From DATKXO01 sp035528995 (lineage in GTDB: Bacteria; Planctomycetota; Phycisphaerae; UBA1845), in the NCBI GenBank assembly GCA_035528995.1, contig DATKXO010000103.1, positions 1 to 37,594 on the forward strand: 37,594 nt of DNA, written 5' to 3'. A model generated the notes under the pieces. That model was not told where the DNA came from. It saw only the letters and a list, made by a program, of their open reading frames with translations, and made no database searches. The first letter of the stretch is position 1. Each line of letters begins with the position of its first letter. The translations under genes were made by a program, and so were the position numbers. Shown here in pieces: positions 31,176 through 37,594 of the stretch.

Positions 31176-33506
31176 CTAGTAACTCTCGAAGACGACCTGA
31201 AACTCGCCGAAATCGTCCAGGTCAACGTCCGCATCCGCGTCGAAGTCGAACACCCCCGGTGGCACCGTGCACGTACCGGGGATCGGCTGGTCCGGCCCGC
31301 CCAGACAGTCCCACAGGTACGCATAGTCGTCCGCGTCCACGTCGCCGTCTTCGTCCGCATCGCCGGCAACCAGGGCGCACTCCACGTGGTCCACACCGAA
31401 GGCGTCCACCCCCGCCTCGACCAGAGACTTGCCGCCCAGGTCCGATGCCTCGAACCGCACTCGCACCTGATCGTTCGGCACCACGAAGTTGCCCACCGCG
31501 AACGAATGCTTCGTCCAGCCGGCCGACGTCACCGGCCCGATCGTCTCGGCCGGCGTCCAGTTCGACCCGTTATCGTTCGACACGTAGATCTTGAACACGT
31601 CCTCGGCGGGGTTCGAGTTGGTGTTGTTCGTGTACCACACCGCGTAGCGCACGATGGCGTTGCCGTCCGTCAGGTCGATGGTCGGTGAGATCAGCCAGGT
31701 GATCCCGTCCTCGACGTCCGAGTCGCCGTCCACGTTGTCCGTCAGGTAGCACCGGCCCGAGCCGTCGTAGTCCGTCGGCGGGTCGCCGCGATCGCCCCCG
31801 CCCACCGGCACGCCGCGCGTCCACGAGCCGTCCGTCAGCTCCGGGCTGTCCACCACCGTCCAGCCCGTGTCTGTCTCGAAGTTGTCCCTGAACGTGTTCA
31901 CCAGCGTGCCGACCGGGGCCGTATACCTCTCGGCCGGAGCATTCGCCGGCTCGTACGTCACCCCCGTCTTCGAGCCTTCGACGCTGAAGTAATACTCCGG
32001 TGTGTCGTCGCACGCGGCCCCCGGCAGCGTGGCCCGATACAGGCTCCCGCCCACGTACGTCAGCGGCGCCGTCTGGTACCCGCCCCCGTCGTACCGATAG
32101 TGCAGCGTCGCGCTCCCCGGCACCGCGCTCTCGAAGAACGAGTCGATCTGCACGTCGATCACTTCGGGTGTGTACGGCGTCAGCACCTCCGGTACACCAT
32201 TGGGCAGGGAGATGGACGTGCCGATCTGGTCCGCCGCCCACTCGGTCAGGTGCAGGATGGCCGGCAGGTTCTCCTGGCAGGTGGGCAGAATCTCGGTGGG
32301 CGGAGGGTTGAACGCCGGCAGCCCGCCGCCCGCCGGTCGCAGCTCGATGGTAAACGCCGCGGCCCCAGCCTCACCGTACGCCCAATCCACCGAGCAGCCG
32401 TTCGCCAGGTAGATGGTCTCGGCCAGCGGACCGGCCGCGTAAGACACACCGTGCACCCCCTCGATCAGCGCCTGCATCGCGTCGCCCAGCGTCTGGAACG
32501 TCGTCCCGTCCGGCTCGTCCGGTCCGCCCAGGTAGTCGTAGCCCCACGGCCACATGAGCTTCTGCCCGTAGGTGTGGTAGTCCATGTACGCCAGCAGACC
32601 GGGCCGCGAAAGGATGAAGTTGCTCAGCCACGTCGTCTCCGGCTCGCTGAAGGCGAACGGCCCGCGATAGGTTTCCGAAGACGTCACCGGGCTCGACCCG
32701 ATGTCGTCGTAGCCCCACTCGTAGCCCCAGTTCCGGTTCAGGTCCACGCCCCAGGTCCCGTCGCCGTTGCTGCGGCGGTTCTTCCGCCAGTAACGCTGAG
32801 ACGTCCACGTGTACACGTACCCGTCCGGATTCACGCACGGCGCCAGGTAGATGTCCACGTTGTCCACCAGATACGCGATCGCCGGGTCGCTGTCGTAGTT
32901 GTTCACCAGATGATCGGCCAGGTACAGCACCACCGGCGCCGTCAGCCACTCCCGACAGTGCATCAGGGCATTGTAGACCACGGCCGGTTTCGGGGCCGCC
33001 GCGCTGCCCGTGATGTGCAGCGCCCAGAGCTGCCGCCCGTCGATCGACGTGCCGAAGCTGGTGACCTCACACAGGTCCGGCCGGCTGGTGGCCAGGTCGT
33101 TCAGGACGGACAGGATTTCGGCCAGCGTCATGTACGCATCCCACGTGCCCCGAGTCGCCGGACGCTCCAGGTGTTGCCTCGCCACCGGCCCCAGATCGTC
33201 GATCAGGATTTCGTACGGGATGCCCGACGCGTCCAGGTCCACCATGCGCTCCGGCGGCACCCGGAACGGGAACGACCACACGCCCGGATAGTCCGTCCAC
33301 GGGTCGGGCGTAATGCTCAGGATCACTTCCAGGTCCGCCGGAGTCCGGACCTCCGCCCGAACCACCTTGTGCCCCGCGTACGTCTCCGTCTGCGACGCCA
33401 CGTTGTCGATCGGCCTGGCGTCCAGCGCCAACCGTTCCTGGGCCGGCAGCGGCCGCGCCCAAACCAGCAGCCCGACCGTGATCAGCGCGGTTCTGGCTCG
33501 CACCAT
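31176..33506 (-). CDS. Secreted M14 zinc carboxypeptidase with dockerin-like C-terminus
   Basis: A 776-aa exported metallopeptidase. The signal region is MVRARTALITVGLLVWARPLPA. Residues about 120-440 are the M14 catalytic domain: zinc ligands His183 and Glu186 in MHCREW, a third His in MDYHTYGQ, substrate-binding NPDGY, VDLNRNW and the catalytic Glu in FTIELRP. It removes C-terminal residues from peptides outside the cell. A beta-sandwich region follows (about 480-700, with a WTVVDSPELTDGSW jelly-roll start), then two EF-hand-like loops (DADEDGDVDADDY and DFDADADVDLDDF), the same tail type as the FG-GAP protein at 15633. ATG 33506 has GGAGGGA upstream. The much longer frame beyond it is antisense to the next gene. 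Confidence 0.92.
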   Translation of the reverse strand: MVRARTALITVGLLVWARPLPAQERLALDARPIDNVASQTETYAGHKVVRAEVRTPADLEVILSITPDPWTDYPGVWSFPFRVPPERMVDLDASGIPYEILIDDLGPVARQHLERPATRGTWDAYMTLAEILSVLNDLATSRPDLCEVTSFGTSIDGRQLWALHITGSAAAPKPAVVYNALMHCREWLTAPVVLYLADHLVNNYDSDPAIAYLVDNVDIYLAPCVNPDGYVYTWTSQRYWRKNRRSNGDGTWGVDLNRNWGYEWGYDDIGSSPVTSSETYRGPFAFSEPETTWLSNFILSRPGLLAYMDYHTYGQKLMWPWGYDYLGGPDEPDGTTFQTLGDAMQALIEGVHGVSYAAGPLAETIYLANGCSVDWAYGEAGAAAFTIELRPAGGGLPAFNPPPTEILPTCQENLPAILHLTEWAADQIGTSISLPNGVPEVLTPYTPEVIDVQIDSFFESAVPGSATLHYRYDGGGYQTAPLTYVGGSLYRATLPGAACDDTPEYYFSVEGSKTGVTYEPANAPAERYTAPVGTLVNTFRDNFETDTGWTVVDSPELTDGSWTRGVPVGGGDRGDPPTDYDGSGRCYLTDNVDGDSDVEDGITWLISPTIDLTDGNAIVRYAVWYTNNTNSNPAEDVFKIYVSNDNGSNWTPAETIGPVTSAGWTKHSFAVGNFVVPNDQVRVRFEASDLGGKSLVEAGVDAFGVDHVECALVAGDADEDGDVDADDYAYLWDCLGGPDQPIPGTCTVPPGVFDFDADADVDLDDFGEFQVVFESY

Positions 33507-33749
33507 CGGAATGTCCCTCCTGGTGTGTCCCGATTTCATTGTACGAGATCGGTGCCCCCAGGGGAACCTGGCCGATAAGCGGGCAGAAGGGCGGTTTTCC
33601 CGAACGCTCGGGCGGCAGCCCCCTGGTGCCATGGACCTGACTGGAACCGGGCCGTACCGTCCTGCGTCCAAGGCCTGGGGCGGCGAGTGTGCCTGTCGGG
33701 GCCGTCCCAAGCGGTGTGATGAGCCAATCCTAAAACAAGGAGTCTGCCG

Positions 33750-35267
33750 ATGCGTACCTACCGCCTTGCCCATTCGGTCCTGCTTGTCGGTCTGCTGGTC
33801 CACGCCGCCTCCGCCGCCCAGCCGGCCCTGACCATCTACAACCAGGATTTCGCCGTCATCCGTCAGAACGTCGCCCTCGACCTCCAGCCGGGCGTCAACG
33901 AGGTTCGCTGCACCGACACCACCGCCCACCTCGAGCCCGACTCGGTCATCCTGCGCGACCCCACCGGCCGCCACGCCCTGCAGATTCTCGAACAGAACTA
34001 CCGCGCCGACCCCATCTCGCAGGAGCTGCTGCTGTCGCTCTTCGAGGGCCGGACCATCGACTTTCTCATCACCGGCCGCGACGATCCCGTGCCCGGGCGC
34101 ATCGTCCGCAGCGCCTACGTCCCTCATCAGGCCGCCTGGAACCGCTACGGGCAGCAGTACGCCATGGCCCAACGCAGGATGATGTACCCCGGAGGTGCCG
34201 CCGGTCAGCCGATCATCGAGATGGACGGCCGCTTGCGCTTCGGCCTGCCCGGTGTCCCGCTCTTCCCCAATCTGGCCGACGACACCATCCTCAAGCCCAC
34301 CCTCCACTGGCTCATCGAGACCGACGCCGCTGGAAAGGTCGACGCCGAGCTCTGCTACGTCACCGGCGGAATGAGCTGGGAGGCCGACTACAATGTCGTC
34401 GCCCCCGCGGACGGTGACGTGCTCGATCTGGTCGGCTGGATCACCATGGACAACCAGACCGGCCGGGCCTTCCAGGACGCCCGCATCAAACTGATGGCCG
34501 GCGACGTCAGCAAGATTCAGCAGCCGGGCATGGAGCCCATGAGCAGGGGCATCAGGCTGGATTACAACCTGGGCGGCGAGATGAGACCGCCCGTCACCGA
34601 GAAGACCTTCGACGAGTACCACCTCTACACCCTGCGCCGGCCCACCACTCTGCGCGACCGTGAGACCAAGCAGGTCGAGTTCGTCCGCGCCGGCGGAATC
34701 GAGTCCCAGCGCCTGTACGTCTACGACGGCCTCCAGATCAACTACGAGTGGTACCGAGGGTGGTCCTTCGAGAACATCCGCCAGAACCGCGACTACGGCG
34801 CCAACTTCCAGCCCAAGGTCTGGACCATGCGCGAGTTCGCCAACACCGAGGCCAACCAGCTCGGCCTGCCCCTGCCCGCCGGCCGCGTGCGCTTCTACCG
34901 CCGCGACGACGACGGCCAGCTCGAGTTCACCGGCGAGAACAACATCGACCACACCCCGCGCGACGAGACCGTCCGCGTCTACACCGGCAACGCCTTCGAC
35001 CTCGTCGGACAGCGAATCCGCACCGATTTCCAGATCGACACCTCGGCCCACTGGTGCGACGAGTCCTTCGAGATCAAGCTGCGCAACCACAAGACCGAAC
35101 CGGTCGAGATTCGCGTCGTCGAGCACCTCTACCGCTGCCGCACCTGGGACATCGCCGAGAAGTCCCACGACTTCACCAAGCTCGATTCCATGACCATCGA
35201 GTTCCGCGCCCAACTACCCCCCGACGCCGAGGAAACCATCACCTACAAAGTCCACTACACCTGGTAG
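33750..35267 (+). CDS. Exported DUF4139-family protein
   Basis: A 505-aa protein with a signal peptide (AHSVLLVGLLVHAASAAQ). The body is DUF4139: LTIYNQDFAVIRQNVALDLQPGVNEV near the start, LHWLIETDAAGKVDAELCYVTGGMSWEADYNVV in the middle and FEIKLRNHKTEPVEIRVVEHLYR towards the end. DUF4139 (often with DUF4140) is beta-rich; no enzymatic role is established. It probably acts in the periplasm. ATG 33750 has AAGGAG eight bases upstream. It is divergent from the carboxypeptidase gene, with about 240 bases between the starts and no shared motif that I can see. Confidence 0.88.
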   Translation: MRTYRLAHSVLLVGLLVHAASAAQPALTIYNQDFAVIRQNVALDLQPGVNEVRCTDTTAHLEPDSVILRDPTGRHALQILEQNYRADPISQELLLSLFEGRTIDFLITGRDDPVPGRIVRSAYVPHQAAWNRYGQQYAMAQRRMMYPGGAAGQPIIEMDGRLRFGLPGVPLFPNLADDTILKPTLHWLIETDAAGKVDAELCYVTGGMSWEADYNVVAPADGDVLDLVGWITMDNQTGRAFQDARIKLMAGDVSKIQQPGMEPMSRGIRLDYNLGGEMRPPVTEKTFDEYHLYTLRRPTTLRDRETKQVEFVRAGGIESQRLYVYDGLQINYEWYRGWSFENIRQNRDYGANFQPKVWTMREFANTEANQLGLPLPAGRVRFYRRDDDGQLEFTGENNIDHTPRDETVRVYTGNAFDLVGQRIRTDFQIDTSAHWCDESFEIKLRNHKTEPVEIRVVEHLYRCRTWDIAEKSHDFTKLDSMTIEFRAQLPPDAEETITYKVHYTW

Positions 35268-35338
35268 GAGCGACGTACTGATCCCAGTTCCAGGATGACT
35301 CTGCCGATTCACGAGCCGCGAACGGAACCCGTCCCGAG

Positions 35339-35362
35339 CCGCGAGCTTCAGCTCGCGCGGCC
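35339..35362. repeat. Intergenic palindrome downstream of the DUF4139 gene
   Basis: CGCGAGCT (35340-35347) pairs perfectly with AGCTCGCG (35350-35357) around a TC loop, with further partial GC pairing outside. No T run follows. It lies in the 200-base gap between two convergent genes and may be a transcription stop or a dispersed repeat. Confidence 0.4.
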
Positions 35363-35466
35363 TATGGCCTGAGAGAGACGTGGAATCGGCGGATACCCAA
35401 TCGGCATGAACGAACTGTAAACGGTATGAGAGCCGGGTGCAGGGTGCGAATCCAACGGGCGCCGTG

Positions 35467-35850
35467 TCAGCCCTCCGTCGCCTCCGGAACGTCGATGTAT
35501 GCCTTGCAGTGCGGGCAGTTTTGCACCGAGCCCCCTTGCGCCGCGGGGAACTCCGACGTCCGTCCGCATTCTTCGCAGGTGGCGGCCACGGGTCCGGCGT
35601 CAGGGCTGCCACGCCTGTCCTTGCGGGCAAAGTGATCCCTCAGCAGAGCGGTGGCTCGTGCCGCGTCCTCCGCGTTGGTCACGCAGACCTCGATGCCCTC
35701 AGGCGCGACGATCAGGGACGTCTGCATCATGGCAGCCGCATGCTCGTCCTTGACCAGCGCGGCGATCCCCTGCTCCGAAAGCCAGGCCACCACCACTTTC
35801 GCCTCCTCAATGTCCGCGGCTCGGTACACGCAGGGCAGATCGCGCGACAT
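35467..35850 (-). CDS. DUF2007-type protein with C-terminal zinc ribbon
   Basis: A 127-aa protein. Residues 1-75 resemble DUF2007 (putative signal-transducing proteins): VYRAADIEEAKVVVAWLSEQGIAALVKDEHA and a terminal VCVTNAEDAARATALLRDH. Residues about 90-120 carry CEEC and CPHC, a zinc ribbon, separated by a short linker. A nitrogen-regulatory PII-like fold is common in this family, but ligand and partner are unknown. AGGAG lies eight bases before ATG 35850. It is probably cytoplasmic. Confidence 0.78.
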   Translation of the reverse strand: MSRDLPCVYRAADIEEAKVVVAWLSEQGIAALVKDEHAAAMMQTSLIVAPEGIEVCVTNAEDAARATALLRDHFARKDRRGSPDAGPVAATCEECGRTSEFPAAQGGSVQNCPHCKAYIDVPEATEG

Positions 35851-35920
35851 CGCTTACACTCCTGTCAACGAGTTGAAGAACCGTCACCCGCGGCGAATGC
35901 GCTCGCACAGCCCGCTGCCG

Positions 35921-37111
35921 TTACGACCCTTTGCCGGGTCCCTGCTCGGCGCCGATTCTGATCGCCAGGACCTCCGACAGCACCCGGCCACGTGCGTAGA
36001 AGTTGCCGCGCTCTTGGGCCGTTTCGCCGCCCACGATCACGTGCGATTTCCCGACCGGATCGTACACCCCAACGTGCCCCTGACGCGTGCTCGGCATAGC
36101 GTCTTCGTGCCGCGTCCAGGTATTGTCCTTCAGGTCGTAGCTCCACACGCTGCGTGGTCCTGGCGGGCCCGTCTCCGCCAGGGACAAACCACCGGCCAAC
36201 ATCAGCAGGTCGTGCTCGGCGTCATACGTCAGACTCGTCCCCTCCATCGGCGGGGGCGGGTCGCCCCCACCCGGCAGTTTCGTCCACACTAGGCCCTCCA
36301 GGTCCAGCATGAAGACTTCCCGGTCGATCAGAGCCCGTCCCCAGGCGTAGCCCACCCCGCCAAAGATAAACATGCGGTTACGCTCCGGATCGATCGCCAC
36401 CGCATGGTTCCATCGCTCCGGCGGCACCGCGCCCGTGGGTCTCAGTCGGTGCCACTTCCTGGCCTTCAAGTCGAACGCCCATAGGTCGTCCAGCGAGTTG
36501 AACCCGCTCGAGGCCGTCGGCCCGCCATCCCCGCCGTGAACCAGCAACCGGTTTCGCTCCGCGTCCGCCACCATGGCGCAGCCGTTCCGTGCGGGAGGCC
36601 CCTCGCTCCCATCTGAAACAAGTTGCCAGGATCGCTTTGCGTCCGCGCCAAGGCCCAGAACCCATAGCTCGGCCACGGGCTTCTCGGCGTCTCGTGGCCA
36701 GCCGCCGAACAGGTACAACGCATCCTCGCCGGGAACGTAGACCATCCCCGGCCCACCGGTGCCCCGCGGCCCGGGACCGGCGACCTCGATGACGGACGAT
36801 CGCATCGTCGCCAGATCGATGCTGAGGACCCCGGCACGTGTCTTGGACTTTACCGACTCGCTGCCGCCGAAGATGAGCAGACGCCCCCGTTTCGAGTCAT
36901 ACGCACAAGCCGACAACACACCCACTCCGGCGCCGTCAATCTCTGCAACCCGCACCGCAATCTCACGGGCAAGAGGAGCGCTGGCGTCGGCCACCGCCAT
37001 CGTGGCTAACGGCAGTAAGGTCAACACGACAGCGACAATCCTGAGAGGACATCGCACCTGTGATCGCCCACCGCAGCGCTGTACCCTGTTTCCTGGCTTG
37101 CTGTGTACCAT
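35921..37111 (-). CDS. Exported kelch-repeat beta-propeller protein
   Basis: A 396-aa protein. A signal peptide (VRCPLRIVAVVLTLLPLATMAVADA) is followed by about six kelch-type repeats, each with a GG pair and conserved aromatic residues (RLLIFGGSES, ALYLFGGWPRD, RLLVHGGDGG, RMFIFGGVGY, DLLMLAGGLS, SHVIVGGET). The propeller of such proteins binds ligands or glycans; no oxidase site (Cys-Tyr, copper ligands) is evident, so galactose oxidase activity is not supported. ATG 37111 has GAGGAGA upstream. It is 61 bases downstream of the phosphohexomutase gene on the same strand. Confidence 0.85.
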   Translation of the reverse strand: MVHSKPGNRVQRCGGRSQVRCPLRIVAVVLTLLPLATMAVADASAPLAREIAVRVAEIDGAGVGVLSACAYDSKRGRLLIFGGSESVKSKTRAGVLSIDLATMRSSVIEVAGPGPRGTGGPGMVYVPGEDALYLFGGWPRDAEKPVAELWVLGLGADAKRSWQLVSDGSEGPPARNGCAMVADAERNRLLVHGGDGGPTASSGFNSLDDLWAFDLKARKWHRLRPTGAVPPERWNHAVAIDPERNRMFIFGGVGYAWGRALIDREVFMLDLEGLVWTKLPGGGDPPPPMEGTSLTYDAEHDLLMLAGGLSLAETGPPGPRSVWSYDLKDNTWTRHEDAMPSTRQGHVGVYDPVGKSHVIVGGETAQERGNFYARGRVLSEVLAIRIGAEQGPGKGS

Positions 37112-37172
37112 GGTCGTTCTCCTCGGTATCTCGCGCTTGGTCACACCGCACGCCGTATCCCGGCGCGCAAGC

Positions 37173-37594
37173 CTACCCCACTCGCGCGACCAGGTCGGCG
37201 ACGATCGTCTCGACTTTGCCCGCGGCCGCTTCCCTGGCCCGCTCCAGGTCATCCGCCGGCTCTTTCAGCAGAATATAGAACTTGATCTTCGGCTCCGTCC
37301 CACTCGGCCGGGCGATCACCTTCCCCCCGTCGGCCAGCGTGAAGATCACCACGTTACTCGGCGGCACCTCGTAGCGCCCGATCACCTCGTTCGTGGCCAG
37401 GTCCCGGTTCTCGCCCGTACTGATGTCGGCCACCGCCCTGACGTCAAACCCGCCGATCGTCTCCGGCGGCGACCTGCGCAGCCCCTCCATCAGGCCCTTG
37501 ATCTTCTCCCCTCCCTCTTTCCCGGGCAGCACCACGCTCTTGGCCCCCTCGTGGTAATAGCCGAACCGCCCGAACAGCTCCTCCAGCAGCCCCA
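37173..37594 (-). CDS. Phosphohexomutase (PMM/PGM superfamily), cut by the window edge
   Basis: The C-terminal 140 residues of an alpha-D-phosphohexomutase; the frame is open at the right edge, so the rest lies outside. The domain IV phosphate-binding loop reads VIARPSGTEPKIKFY, the hallmark SGTEPK/R-type motif. Upstream, GYYHEGAKSVVLPGKEGGEKI resembles phosphoglucomutase/phosphopentomutase (PGM2-like) members. It interconverts hexose-1- and -6-phosphates or similar sugars; the exact substrate cannot be set from this fragment. Confidence 0.85.
   Translation of the reverse strand, partial: GLLEELFGRFGYYHEGAKSVVLPGKEGGEKIKGLMEGLRRSPPETIGGFDVRAVADISTGENRDLATNEVIGRYEVPPSNVVIFTLADGGKVIARPSGTEPKIKFYILLKEPADDLERAREAAAGKVETIVADLVARVG

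Noticed and set aside
33507..35213. Minus-strand frame extending the carboxypeptidase ORF by 569 codons
   Set aside because: It is antisense to the convincing DUF4139 gene, low in complexity, and the carboxypeptidase has a signal peptide and ribosome site at 33506.
1..37594. CRISPR array, insertion sequence or prophage genes
   Set aside because: No regularly spaced repeats, transposase, integrase or phage structural genes were found on either strand.

Overview
The window is GC-rich, densely coded bacterial DNA. It most resembles a planctomycete, probably of the Phycisphaerae type. This rests on secreted proteins with dockerin-like double EF-hand tails, small lipoproteins, an LL-diaminopimelate aminotransferase (DapL), a planctomycete-style variant ClpS, exported AmmeMemoRadiSam proteins and a MerR-B12 regulator remnant. 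The assignment is inferred from gene content only; there is no rRNA in the window.

Layout. 1-5.8 kb: 3' part of a bifunctional aldolase/short-chain dehydrogenase, an APH-type kinase, an HD-domain protein, an HTH-PTS IIA fusion and a secreted protein of unknown function. 5.8-13.9 kb: a segment bounded by a broken tRNA-Ala-like sequence (5810-5865) and an intact tRNA-Ala(CGC) (13833-13905). It holds a decayed MerR/B12-type (LitR/CarH-like) regulator pointing left, then a rightward run of folE, remnants of a fasciclin-domain and a DUF378 gene, a small lipoprotein, a DCC-family protein, an anchored protein, a CIA30 protein, a lipocalin, an SDR-DUF2867 protein and a class I photolyase. This gene content matches light-inducible photoprotection clusters controlled by B12 photoreceptors elsewhere, but here the regulator is a pseudogene. 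14-20 kb: an LpxL-like acyltransferase, a J-domain membrane protein, a large secreted FG-GAP protein, a RidA-family protein and a NUDIX hydrolase. 20-22.4 kb: an Rrf2 regulator, then dapL overlapping clpS.

22.4-27.7 kb: a leftward run of a 2'-5' RNA ligase-like protein, a MEMO-AMMECR1 fusion, a DUF362 protein, a zinc-ribbon membrane protein and the AmmeMemoRadiSam radical SAM enzyme. The last four look like one operon (two junctions of 4 nt or an 8-bp overlap). Every soluble product of the four carries an export signal (one Sec-like, two Tat). This is the most unusual system in the window: an apparently extracytoplasmic AmmeMemoRadiSam pathway with two extra candidate partners.

27.8-31 kb: a DUF4258/YgiT-type toxin-antitoxin pair, then a response regulator and a PocR-GAF-SpoIIE phosphatase. 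31.2-37.6 kb: a secreted M14 carboxypeptidase with a dockerin-like tail, a DUF4139 protein, a DUF2007 zinc-ribbon protein, a kelch-type protein and the 3' end of a phosphohexomutase gene cut by the window edge. No CRISPR array, insertion sequence or integrase was seen.
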